Positions 42,832 to 51,322 of a DNA stretch of 64,000 nt are shown here, one piece after another. Location of the stretch: NCBI GenBank assembly GCA_028281765.1, contig JANQJF010000052.1, positions 62,001 through 126,000 on the forward strand. The letters are read 5' to 3'. Every line of letters starts with the position of its first letter. The first letter of the stretch is position 1. This DNA is from Planctomycetota bacterium (GTDB lineage Bacteria; Planctomycetota; UBA1135; UBA2386). The notes below the pieces were generated by a model. It did not search any database. It was not told where the DNA came from and worked only from the letters and a program-made list of their open reading frames with translations. A program made the position numbers and the translations under genes.

Positions 42832-42855
42832 GGGGGAAAGTCGAGGCTTTCCCCC
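42832..42855 (-). terminator. Perfect hairpin between two minus-strand genes
   Basis: GGGGGAAAG and CTTTCCCCC form nine perfect base pairs with a 6-base loop (TCGAGG). It lies between the secreted-protein stop at 42868 and the M16 start at 42808, where a 3' end for the secreted-protein transcript is expected. No U tract on the minus strand. Confidence 0.55.
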
Positions 42856-42867
42856 GGGGGGGCCGAG

Positions 42868-44379
42868 TCAGAACTCCAAGACAACGGGATGCGAGAACGA
42901 GAACTGTCCCAGCCCGAGATCTGTGATCCCGCCGAAGATCCGAGCATCGATTCCCACCAAGGCCGGACTCGCGATGCGGTAGTCGGCAAACGTCTGTCCA
43001 GGGGCTCGCAGCTCGGCATGCAGGACGTAGTCATCGACCGTCGTCGAGGGATCGGTATCGAGAACCCAGCCGACAATGCCCCAGTCGTTGGCTTGCGCGG
43101 GCGTCCACGATGCGCGCATCACCAAGTCTTGACCTTCGGCTAGCGGGTCCTGCGGATCCGCCTTGCAACGCCCCGCGGAGACCATCAATCCTGGCGTGAA
43201 TGCCGGGAAGTCAGTCGGCACTCCGACCTTCGCGCTGTACACGATCGTCGCGTCATACTTCGGATCGACCGTACAGATGCCATCGACGTCGCCCGGATCG
43301 GTCAGTCCAGCCGCACGAGTCACGACGTCGCCGGAGTCGTTCCTCAGTGGCAAGAGGTCCGACGTAGCAGTCCCGGTCGAGTCGACGAACACTGCGAAGA
43401 TGCCCCGCGCCAGGTTCTCGGAGAGCGGGTCGCTCGGGTCTTCGAGCACTTCCACCAGAGAGTTCGACGTCACGGACAAGAGCAACCGAAACGGGATCTC
43501 CGCCGTGGACTGAGCCACATCCAAGGCATCGACTTCGTCGTCAGACGAGAGCCCAATGCTCTCAGGAAGGATGACTGGGTCGACATCACTCCAGGCGCCG
43601 TCCACCCACGTGATCTTGAAGATCGTCGCGCCGTTCATGGCGGTGGAGTCTATTGCGGCAAAGGAATCCACATTCACCAAGAGTTGCGCGGACGCATCAG
43701 TCAAAGAGAAGTAGAACGTGTTGGCAAACGGGAAGAACGGATCGTCCCCAAGGGTCTCCAGAAACGGCATGAACGAATCGATGGCCGAAATTTCCGCGGG
43801 CCCGGGCAATGCCCCCTGAGCCACGGACACATCGGCCGCACTGTGTTCCAGGAACGGCTGGGTCATGTAGTACGCCGGAATCTGAGAACCCGGGAAGTAG
43901 TAGCCCAGGATCTCTCCGCCCTCACCAATGGACTGACCTGCCATGGATTGGAGGTGCTGGTTTGCGCCTGGCCCAATGGTGCCCCTCCGGACACTCACAT
44001 GGAGAGCAGACCAGAAGTTCGGGAACTCGGTCGCAGAGGGCATCTGAACGGTCCCGTCCGGTGCGACGGGAATCAACGAGTTACCAGTGGACATCGCGTC
44101 GATGTCCACGAGCCACCGCGCCGTCGGGCCGAACATGGCCTCAGCGTCATACACGGGGTATGCGCTGGTCGGGACATTGTTGAAGTCACGCAGCGGAGCT
44201 TTCCACCCTCCCCCTGACTGTACGAGCGGATGATCCCGTGCAACCGGCACACCCCAGTTCATGCCGCCCGAGGTGTAGACGTTGCCGGCCGGCAACGAAG
44301 ACCAAAGGCCATGCTGCGCGCTCGCGAGCGGCGCGAACGCCGCGATCAGTGCGGCGGTACCAATTGAGAATCGAAACAT
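42868..44379 (-). CDS. Secreted protein of unknown function
   Basis: 503 residues with signal peptide (TAALIAAFAPLASAQ). It begins HGLWSSLPAGNVYTSGGMNWG and is rich in beta strands and Asp/Asn/Ser loops (DSTAMNGATIFKITWVDGAW, FVDSTGTATSDLLPLRND), suggesting an extracellular beta-rich protein. It ends in GQFSFSHPVVLEF, only faintly like the shared C-terminal module. The pattern GLTDPGDVDGICTVDPKYDATIV near residue 385 could bind calcium. No enzyme motif. A terminator hairpin follows. Confidence 0.6.
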   Translation of the reverse strand: MFRFSIGTAALIAAFAPLASAQHGLWSSLPAGNVYTSGGMNWGVPVARDHPLVQSGGGWKAPLRDFNNVPTSAYPVYDAEAMFGPTARWLVDIDAMSTGNSLIPVAPDGTVQMPSATEFPNFWSALHVSVRRGTIGPGANQHLQSMAGQSIGEGGEILGYYFPGSQIPAYYMTQPFLEHSAADVSVAQGALPGPAEISAIDSFMPFLETLGDDPFFPFANTFYFSLTDASAQLLVNVDSFAAIDSTAMNGATIFKITWVDGAWSDVDPVILPESIGLSSDDEVDALDVAQSTAEIPFRLLLSVTSNSLVEVLEDPSDPLSENLARGIFAVFVDSTGTATSDLLPLRNDSGDVVTRAAGLTDPGDVDGICTVDPKYDATIVYSAKVGVPTDFPAFTPGLMVSAGRCKADPQDPLAEGQDLVMRASWTPAQANDWGIVGWVLDTDPSTTVDDYVLHAELRAPGQTFADYRIASPALVGIDARIFGGITDLGLGQFSFSHPVVLEF

Positions 44380-44430
44380 GTTGTTGTCACCAGTTGGAGA
44401 GGTCAGGACTTGGATCAGAGGGAGGACATT

Positions 44431-46917
44431 TCAGCGCGACTTCGCGCGTGAAAGCCGTTGGACGAGTGAGAGGAGGTATCTGCGGAGCGCGGCGACCTGG
44501 TCCGGCCCCAGCGAGTCGGGCAGGAGTTGCGCAACAGAATTGAGCTGACGCCAATCCAAAGGTGCCGCGGCGAGTTCGTCGAACATCGGCGCCATGAATC
44601 GATCCAATTCACCTTCGATCATTGCGCGGCAGAACAGAATGCGATCGGCAAATCGATCCGGATTGGCAAGACGGTATTGCTCCGCCGCAAGGGTCGCGAA
44701 CCTCGTGACCGCTTCATGGTCCGGGGACGACATGATCATTTGCTTGAAATGCACGGTCGCGCGCAAAGCGTGGCGTTGGAAGTGACCACCCGGGGTCGAG
44801 CCGAACGGAGCGGCATCGACAGCCTTGAGTGCATCCTCGTAGCGACCGGACTCGACGAGCGCTTTGGCGTATGCGTTGTGAGCTGCGACCGAAGACGGTC
44901 GCAGCGAGATGGCGTACTCGAGTTCCTGGATCGCTTCCGCTTCGTCGCCGATTCCGCGCAAGCCTCTTGACAGACTGAGTCGGAGGCTGTGTCCGGCAGG
45001 CGCCAGTGCGAGCCCGTTGCGAAGCGCGTCAACCGCGTCCGCGAACAGATCCAGACCTAGCAGAGCATTCCCTTCCGCGAGCGCGGTCGTGGCAGTCGAA
45101 ACATCACCGAGTGTGGCCTCCACACGGTTCACGTCAGCGAACAACGCGTGGTAGGCCTCGATCTTCTCTACGCTCTGCTTGCTCCCCGCGATCCCACTGT
45201 CGACGAACAACCGCAGCTCCGCCGCGTAGTGAGATTCCGCCGTCGCTTCTTCATCCAGCAGTTCCGCTGCGGCGACGAATGCGTCCGGGTGACTCAACAG
45301 ATTGCGGACGATGTGGAACGCCGCCAGATAACGATCTGTCGCGTTCATCGCCGGTGGCAGATCCCCGGTCGGGATTTGCTCGCCATCATCACGCGCCTCG
45401 GCGTACAGCGTTGCCAGGGTTCGAGCCAGCACCGTGTCGGCGGCATCGGCGACTGCCCGGAAGTCCTCCGCGGCGCCGCGTCGATCGCCGAGGTCGAACC
45501 GGAAAGCTGCGCGAATCACTCGAGACGGAATCGGAGACTTGCTCAGCTCGACCAGCCGATCGAGTCGGTCGACTTCGATGGCGAGCACTGCGGCATCCTG
45601 GATCTCCCGCATCTGCGGCAACGTGAGGCACAACGTCGGAGCGACTCCAGCCCAGGTTTCGAACCAATCCCGCGCCCGTGCGCGCTCTTGGACGTTGAAC
45701 CATGTGTTGACGCCCAACCAGCCCAAACCGAACACGGCCACGAGCGCCAACACGCGTGCTTCGCGCGAACGCTTCATGCGCCGCCAGACGCGCTCCGTCG
45801 CCGTCACGGGCCGAGCCATGACCGGCCGGTGATCCAGCAGCGCACTCAGATCCACACGCAACGCGCTCACCGACCCGTACCGCCGCGCCACCTCCCGCTC
45901 CAACCCCACATCCAGGATCGCTTCCAGATCCCGCGGCAGATCATCCCGATAGAACTTCGCCGGCGGTGGGTCCTTGCGCTTGAGCTCTGCCAGCACTTCG
46001 TCCGACGTCCCGCGATACGGTGGGTGCAACGTCAGCGCGTGATACAGCGTCGCGGTCAAACCATAGACGTCGATCGCGTCCGTGACCGGCGCATGCTCCA
46101 GGCGTTCAGGCGCCATGTAGGCCGGCGTTCCGACCAGGCGGTCACCACCGGACACCGTCTGTTGCGCATCCATCGCGGCGATGCCGAAGTCGAGCATGAC
46201 CGGCGTGCCGTCGCGGCGGATCAGAATGTTCGATGGCTTGACGTCGCGGTGGATCACGCCGGCGGCGTGCGCGACGCCGAGGCCTTCGGCGAGCTGCTCG
46301 ATCCAGCGCACGCATTGTCGCACGTAGGTCTGCTCGAGCTGCGCGCCGTCGTCGAGGTGTTCGGCCAGCCACTCGCTGCCGCGCGTCGATGCGTTGGCGT
46401 CGCTCTCGGCGCGGGCGTGGATGAGTTCGTTGAGCGGCGTGCCCTCGACGAGCTCCATCACGAGGAACATCAGGCCGTCCTCGGTCTGCCCGCGGTCGTA
46501 GACCGAGACGACGGAACGGTGCTGCACGGCGGCGAGCGCCTCGGCCTCGCGCAGGAACCGCGCCTCGGCCTGTGGTCCGCCGAGCAGGTCGGAGCGCATG
46601 ATCTTGATCGCGACCGGCCTGCCGAGTTCGTCGTCGACGCCGCGGTAGACGAAGCCCATCGAGCCCGCGCCGATCTTCTGTTCGAGGCGGTATCGACCAG
46701 CCAACGCGCGGTCGACCAACGGGTCGAAGCCATCCGCGGCCCGCTGCATGTCGGGCATCCGATCGACGACGCGCAGCGCCCGTTCGACGGCGGGGATCAG
46801 ATCCTTGCGATCCCCGCAAATCTCGTCGATCGGCGGCTCGATTCCGCGCTCGCGCATGTCGAGCGCGATGGACACCAAGTTGATGACGTCCGGGTCGTCG
46901 TCGATATCCGAAGTCAT
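44431..46917 (-). CDS. Transmembrane Ser/Thr protein kinase with a TPR-like extracytoplasmic part
   Basis: 828 residues. An acidic N-terminal segment (residues 1-65) precedes the kinase: glycine loop G83-x-G85, Lys105 (VAIKIM), catalytic Asp225 (HRDVKPSN), DFG Asp243, GTPAYMAPE. One membrane helix (388-406) then leads to a helical C-terminal half with repeated 34-residue-like helices (AEGNALLGLDLFADAVDALRNG), probably TPRs. The GTGA/ATGA-type overlap with the sigma factor gene upstream couples them. Probably phosphorylates the sigma factor or its partner; inferred from coupling. Fits planctomycete Pkn proteins. Confidence 0.9.
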   Translation of the reverse strand: MTSDIDDDPDVINLVSIALDMRERGIEPPIDEICGDRKDLIPAVERALRVVDRMPDMQRAADGFDPLVDRALAGRYRLEQKIGAGSMGFVYRGVDDELGRPVAIKIMRSDLLGGPQAEARFLREAEALAAVQHRSVVSVYDRGQTEDGLMFLVMELVEGTPLNELIHARAESDANASTRGSEWLAEHLDDGAQLEQTYVRQCVRWIEQLAEGLGVAHAAGVIHRDVKPSNILIRRDGTPVMLDFGIAAMDAQQTVSGGDRLVGTPAYMAPERLEHAPVTDAIDVYGLTATLYHALTLHPPYRGTSDEVLAELKRKDPPPAKFYRDDLPRDLEAILDVGLEREVARRYGSVSALRVDLSALLDHRPVMARPVTATERVWRRMKRSREARVLALVAVFGLGWLGVNTWFNVQERARARDWFETWAGVAPTLCLTLPQMREIQDAAVLAIEVDRLDRLVELSKSPIPSRVIRAAFRFDLGDRRGAAEDFRAVADAADTVLARTLATLYAEARDDGEQIPTGDLPPAMNATDRYLAAFHIVRNLLSHPDAFVAAAELLDEEATAESHYAAELRLFVDSGIAGSKQSVEKIEAYHALFADVNRVEATLGDVSTATTALAEGNALLGLDLFADAVDALRNGLALAPAGHSLRLSLSRGLRGIGDEAEAIQELEYAISLRPSSVAAHNAYAKALVESGRYEDALKAVDAAPFGSTPGGHFQRHALRATVHFKQMIMSSPDHEAVTRFATLAAEQYRLANPDRFADRILFCRAMIEGELDRFMAPMFDELAAAPLDWRQLNSVAQLLPDSLGPDQVAALRRYLLSLVQRLSRAKSR

Positions 46918-47531
46918 GAGCGGGTGTCGTCTCCTTCGAGTGCGGCAACACGCGTCGCGAGGCGGGCTTGGGCGACGTGGAATGCCTTGCGCGCGGCGTC
47001 ACCGGTCGGGTACCCGAGCGCATCGGCGAGGTCGTTGAACTGTTCGTTGTCTTCGAGGCGGCGGCGCAGCAGCAGCTGTTCGCGTTCGCGGAGTCCGGAC
47101 AGTGCCGAGCAGAAGCGAGCGACCTCTTCGCCCGACACCGCGTCTTCGAGCGGGTCCGACTTGCTCGAACCGATCTGATCCGGCTCGGCACCGCGATGGA
47201 CGCGGCGCGGATCGCGACGGAATGCCTCGTGGAATCGGATCGCGTCGACCAACCGGCTCTTCGTGACCGTTGCGAGAAAGCTGATGAACTGCTGCTCCGA
47301 ATCGCCGGCGAAGGTATCCAGGTCCCGCAGGACACTGAGGAAGACTTCCTGGACGACGTCGCCGGTGCTGAACATCGCACCCAACCACGGCCGACTCGGG
47401 CGCAACTCCTTGTCCAGCCCCTTGTGCACGCAGCGGCGCACGAGGTTGTAGTAGCGATCGAACAGCTCGTTCGTGGCGGCCTGTTGGCCGTCACGCGATG
47501 CCGCGATCAGCTGGGTGAAGTCGGGTTGCAT
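46914..47531 (-). CDS. ECF-type RNA polymerase sigma factor coupled to the kinase gene
   Basis: 205 residues from ATG 47531. Region 2 reads LFDRYYNLVRRCVHKG with DVVQEVFLSVLRDLDTF, region 4 ends with the helix-turn-helix-like LADALGYPTGDAARKAFHVAQARL. The divergent spelling fits the planctomycete kinase-linked ECF groups. It overlaps the kinase start (ATGA), so the pair likely forms a signal pathway: kinase activity gates transcription. No anti-sigma gene is present. Target promoters unknown. Confidence 0.88.
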   Translation of the reverse strand: MQPDFTQLIAASRDGQQAATNELFDRYYNLVRRCVHKGLDKELRPSRPWLGAMFSTGDVVQEVFLSVLRDLDTFAGDSEQQFISFLATVTKSRLVDAIRFHEAFRRDPRRVHRGAEPDQIGSSKSDPLEDAVSGEEVARFCSALSGLREREQLLLRRRLEDNEQFNDLADALGYPTGDAARKAFHVAQARLATRVAALEGDDTRS

Positions 47532-47722
47532 TGGGCGAGTCGTCAAGTTTCCGATCCACACCTAAAACCGAACGGCGGTGCCCGAACCGGAGGAGAATTC
47601 CGCCTTTTTTTCAGTCGCCCGACGGACCGCGACGGTGGAGAGCGCTCAGCAGCTACGGACTATAGCGCAGGGGGTGGCTCGAGAAACCGGGCCGGAGCCG
47701 GCCGGCAGGAGGAAGTCCCCAT

Positions 47723-48349
47723 TCATCCTGCGGCGCGCGAAATCAAGACACGGCGCAGCGTGCCGATCGCGCGGTAGTACCGGGTCTTGACGGTGTTCGG
47801 GGAAAGCGACGTCTCGGCGCCGATCTCCTCGAAGGTCATGCCGGAGTAGTGCTTGAGCTCGACGACCTCGGCCTCGGTGCTCGTCAGGTACCGCATGGCG
47901 TTCTGCACCTGGTCGATGCACTCGATGGCGTGCACCTCGGACTCGACGACGGGCGGCTCGATATCGGTCAGCGCCAGCCCGCGACGCGTCGCCTCGCGGC
48001 GACTGGCGTTCTGCAGCTGCAGGACACACACGCGGAAGACCCACGTCTCGAGCTTCGCATCGCCCCGGTAGTCGGCGAGGCGCCGCCAAACGGTCATCAT
48101 CACGTCCTGCACGACGTCCTCGCGCGTGTGCTCACCGGCGCAGCGCCCCATCCGCATGGCGAGCGATCGCACGATGCGCCGCACGCACGACAGGCGCGAG
48201 GCCAGCTCGTCGATCGCGCTCGCATCGCCAGCGAGCACGCGGAGCACGAGAGCTCGATCGGCGTCCCAGCGTCGGCGGGGCCGAGGGGAGGACAGACGCG
48301 CGGAGGAGTCGGAGTCTCGGGGGGTGTCGTTCAAGGGGGTGACCTGCAC
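47723..48349 (-). CDS. ECF RNA polymerase sigma factor (RpoE-like)
   Basis: 208 residues. Region 2 contains DVVQDVMMTVWRRLADYRGDAKLETWVFRVC, a textbook ECF motif, and region 4 contains LKHYSGMTFEEIGAETSLSPNTVKTRYYRA, the promoter -35 binding helix-turn-helix. It is closer to classical RpoE-type factors than the two kinase-linked ones. No anti-sigma gene adjoins it. The 191-base gap to the kinase/sigma unit holds no further gene that I can see. Confidence 0.92.
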   Translation of the reverse strand: MQVTPLNDTPRDSDSSARLSSPRPRRRWDADRALVLRVLAGDASAIDELASRLSCVRRIVRSLAMRMGRCAGEHTREDVVQDVMMTVWRRLADYRGDAKLETWVFRVCVLQLQNASRREATRRGLALTDIEPPVVESEVHAIECIDQVQNAMRYLTSTEAEVVELKHYSGMTFEEIGAETSLSPNTVKTRYYRAIGTLRRVLISRAAG

Positions 48350-48425
48350 CCCGTTTGCCGACCGTGGACGCGGAAACCGGAGAGGAAATGTCCGGATCCA
48401 AATCGTCCGCGCGGGCCGCGCGCCG

Positions 48426-49280
48426 TTACGACCGCGTCAACGCGAGCAGCTTCTCGATCTCGTCCTTGGCCAAGAAGCGGTAACGCCCGCGGCCGAGGCC
48501 GTGCAGCGACAGCGGACCGATCCGCACGCGCTTCAGCGAGAGGACCGAATGTCCGAGCTTCGCGAAGATCCGGCGAATCTCCCGGTTGCGCCCCTCGCGG
48601 AGCGACACCTTCAGGTAGCTCCGATCACGACCGACGCGTTCGACGACGATCTTGGACTCGGCGGTCTTGCCATCCGACAGCCACACGCCGCCTCGCGCCT
48701 TGTCGATCGCCTCGGCGCGGATGCGTCCGCGCACGAGCACCGCATAGGTCTTGGCGATGCCGAAGCTCGGGTGCGCGATGCGCTGCGCGAAATGCCCGTC
48801 GTTCGTCGCGAGGACGAGGCCTTCGGAATCCGCATCGAGCCGACCGACCGTGAACAACCGTCCGGCCTGCTCGGGCAGGAAGTCGATTACCCGCCGGCGG
48901 TGCTCGCGATCGGCGTTCGTGCACACGACGCCCTTCGGCTTGTTGAACAGCACGTAGACCGGACGCTCGGGACGGACGACCTGGTTCTCGCAGCGGATCT
49001 CGTCGTGCACTGGGTCGATGCGAATCCCGAGCTCGCGCTGCACCTCGCCGTTGATCGCGACCGCGCCGCCCTTGATCAGGGCGTCGGCCGCCCGCCGGCT
49101 GCACACGCCAGACAGCGCGAGGAATCGATTGAGTCGAATCTTGCCGTCGTCGAGGACGACGTCGTTCGGCGCGGCCGTGACCTGCACGGCGCGTCGGGAC
49201 TTCTGCGGGCGACTGCTGCCGCCGCCGCCGCCACCACTTCGACGCGCGGGGCCGCGCTTGCTCTTCTGACGATGCTTCAC
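48426..49280 (-). CDS. RsuA/RluB-family pseudouridine synthase
   Basis: 284 residues from GTG 49280 (an ATG at 49319 would overlap manA). After a basic Gly/Arg-rich start, an S4 RNA-binding domain spans about 47-85 (IRLNRFLALSGVCSRRAADALI). The catalytic Asp149 lies in GRLDADSEGLVLATND. LREGRNREIRRIFAKLGHSV is the family signature. It modifies rRNA uridine to pseudouridine; whether 16S (RsuA) or 23S (RluB) cannot be settled from sequence. It follows manA by 14 bases, perhaps one transcript. Confidence 0.9.
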   Translation of the reverse strand: MKHRQKSKRGPARRSGGGGGGSSRPQKSRRAVQVTAAPNDVVLDDGKIRLNRFLALSGVCSRRAADALIKGGAVAINGEVQRELGIRIDPVHDEIRCENQVVRPERPVYVLFNKPKGVVCTNADREHRRRVIDFLPEQAGRLFTVGRLDADSEGLVLATNDGHFAQRIAHPSFGIAKTYAVLVRGRIRAEAIDKARGGVWLSDGKTAESKIVVERVGRDRSYLKVSLREGRNREIRRIFAKLGHSVLSLKRVRIGPLSLHGLGRGRYRFLAKDEIEKLLALTRS

Positions 49281-49294
49281 GTTCGTGGGTCTGT

Positions 49295-50257
49295 CTATCG
49301 CGTGCCGGGCGCGGTCCACAACACGCGGAACTGGCCCACCGGCGACAAGAACACTTCGTCCAAGTCGGCCGGAACGAGCATGGTATCCCCACTGCGCACG
49401 AAAAGCGGCGGATCATCTCCTCCGCTTCGCCAGCCGACCGTGCCCTGGCCGGCGATGACGCTGAGGATCTTGAACTCGCCCTCGCTCGGCAGGCTCCTGG
49501 GGGCATCGACGTCGTATCGACGCACCGAGAACAGCTCGTGGCGGATCAGCCAGTCGCCGCCCTCGCACGGCGTCGGAGCAATCGTGTCGGCCTCGTCCTC
49601 GGTCGTCTCCCGCAGCGCCGCCAGCGCCTGGTCGACGTGCAGCTCGCGCGGACGCCCCCAGTCGTAGACGCGGTAGGTCAGGTCCGAGTTCTGCTGCACT
49701 TCGAACAGCACGATGTCGGGGCCGATCGCGTGCACGGTCCCGGCCGGGACCATGACGGCCTGACCGACTTCGGGTCGGAACGCGTGGAGCAGCTTCTCGA
49801 CCTCGGGCCCCGGGATCGCCGCCGCGAACTCGTCGGTCGAAACGCCGGGCAGCAGGCCGCGAATGATGCGGCCGTCCGCGCCGACGTCGAGCACGACCCA
49901 GGCCTCGTGCTTGCCGCTGTCGTCGACCGCACGTTCGTCGTCGGGATGCAGCTGCACCGACAACGCCTTCCGCGCATCGATGAACTTCACGAGCAGCGGG
50001 AAACGGTCGACGCCGCGAAACCGCGCCCCCAGCCAACCCGCCGCGTCTTCGCGTACGAGATCGGCGATCGTGCGACCGCCACCGTCGCGAATGCGACTCG
50101 CGCCGTCGGGGCGATCGAACACTTCCCACGTCTCACCCACGGCCTCGTCACCCGGCAGCTCGATGCCGAGCACGCGCTCCAGGTCTCGGCCGCCCCAGAC
50201 CTTGGGCACGATTCTGCGCTCCAGCAGACATGGGGTTTTGCGGGTGGACAGGGTCAT
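49295..50257 (-). CDS. manA: Mannose-6-phosphate isomerase, class I
   Basis: 320 residues. The zinc ligands are visible: Gln102 and His104 in VQLHPDD, Glu118 (KHEAWVVL) and His176 (PAGTVHAIG). KVWGG at 19-23 is the usual N-terminal motif. It interconverts fructose-6-phosphate and mannose-6-phosphate for polysaccharide or GDP-mannose synthesis. Length fits the short bacterial type. No other mannose gene adjoins. The divergent 171-base gap to the next gene contains two alternative hairpins. Confidence 0.92.
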   Translation of the reverse strand: MTLSTRKTPCLLERRIVPKVWGGRDLERVLGIELPGDEAVGETWEVFDRPDGASRIRDGGGRTIADLVREDAAGWLGARFRGVDRFPLLVKFIDARKALSVQLHPDDERAVDDSGKHEAWVVLDVGADGRIIRGLLPGVSTDEFAAAIPGPEVEKLLHAFRPEVGQAVMVPAGTVHAIGPDIVLFEVQQNSDLTYRVYDWGRPRELHVDQALAALRETTEDEADTIAPTPCEGGDWLIRHELFSVRRYDVDAPRSLPSEGEFKILSVIAGQGTVGWRSGGDDPPLFVRSGDTMLVPADLDEVFLSPVGQFRVLWTAPGTR

Positions 50258-50370
50258 TGGTGGAGCGCGTTACGTTACCCGTCGCTCGTCTCAGGTAAAC
50301 GCGGCCCGAAAAACTCGGCGTTCCTGCAACACGGGCGCGGACGGTTTCGCTCCGGGGCGTGCGAGGCAGA

Positions 50371-50399
50371 CGGCTTCGCAGCCGAGCCGGACGGCTCGG
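50371..50399 (+). promoter_or_regulatory. Two mutually exclusive hairpins in the leader of a secreted-protein gene
   Basis: CGGCT-TCGC-AGCCG (50371-50384) and CCGAGCC-GGAC-GGCTCGG (50382-50399) share bases 50382-50384, so both cannot form fully at once. They end 30 bases before the ATG at 50429. This could be a switch-like leader or chance in GC-rich DNA. Confidence 0.3.
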
Positions 50400-50428
50400 T
50401 GCCACTGGACCCACACGAAACCTCCGCC

Positions 50429-51268
50429 ATGAACACGCTTCGACGCGCCCTGATCGCACTCTCGATTCCCACCCTCGCTTCACTCGCCGCGACGCAATCG
50501 CCCTGCTTCCCCGCGACCAGCCCCATCCAGAACGCGGGCTTCGAGGCCCTCGACTCGCTCCTCTACCCGTGGACGCTGACCGGGACCGCGATCTACGAAG
50601 ACGGGCAGACCGTCGACGGCCGCAACACGAGCCGATGCCTGCGCGCGGAGACCGCGATCACGGCCACGCAGCCGGTGCCGTTCGCGCTGACCGGTGGCGT
50701 GGCCTACGAATTCGGCTTCGACGTCGAATCGCTCTACAGCGGCTCGGTCGCGTACAGCCTGCAGATCTTCGACGACGCGGGCGCGTTCGTGCACGGCTCG
50801 GGCAAGCAGTACACGGGCGGCGTCGGCCGACGTCGGCGGGTCATGACGCGGTTCACTCCGACCGTCGACGGCGAGTTCACGGTGCGGATCAACGCGAGCT
50901 GGAGATCCCGGATCGACAACCTCTACGTGCGCGAGCAGCCGGTCATGCTCACGTTCACGAACCAACGCCGGGCCGCCGTCGAGAACGACCTCGTCGTCAC
51001 CGGGCCGAACAACGCGAACTTCGCGGTGTTCTTGTCGCTCGGCGGCAAGCTGCCGCAGGGCTTCGCGTTGCCGTCCCTGTGTGACGGTGCGTGGTGGCTC
51101 GCCGGCCCGGTCTTCACGTTGACGAACGGCGCACTCAGCAACGCGGGGTCGTACACCCTGCCGCTGACGATCCCGGTCGAGCTCGAAGCCGCAGCGCTCG
51201 AATGGCAGGCCGCGCTGCTCCCGCCGACCTGCAGTTTCGGCTGCCCGTCGACGTTCGACTTCTTCTGA
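50429..51268 (+). CDS. Secreted protein of unknown function, C-terminal part like the shared module
   Basis: 279 residues from ATG 50429 with signal peptide (ALIALSIPTLASLAATQ). An N-terminal carbohydrate-binding-like beta domain (NAGFEALDSLLYPWTLTGTA and AYEFGFDVESLY, then FTVRINASW) is followed by a 110-residue end (VMLTFTNQRRAAVENDL, then YTLPLTIPVELEAAALEWQ) similar to the C-terminal modules of other secreted proteins here. The first domain resembles sugar-binding CBM sandwiches; the ligand is unknown. The gene lies 55 bases before the second kinase gene. Confidence 0.7.
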   Translation: MNTLRRALIALSIPTLASLAATQSPCFPATSPIQNAGFEALDSLLYPWTLTGTAIYEDGQTVDGRNTSRCLRAETAITATQPVPFALTGGVAYEFGFDVESLYSGSVAYSLQIFDDAGAFVHGSGKQYTGGVGRRRRVMTRFTPTVDGEFTVRINASWRSRIDNLYVREQPVMLTFTNQRRAAVENDLVVTGPNNANFAVFLSLGGKLPQGFALPSLCDGAWWLAGPVFTLTNGALSNAGSYTLPLTIPVELEAAALEWQAALLPPTCSFGCPSTFDFF

Positions 51269-51322
51269 GATCCAGAACCCTTCGGCCCGGACAATCGCGT
51301 GATCATCTGGCAACGTGTGCTC

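Noticed and set aside
42868..44379. This secreted protein as another carrier of the shared C-terminal module
   Set aside because: Its end matches only in the last strand; the inner motifs are not visible, so it was left out of the count.
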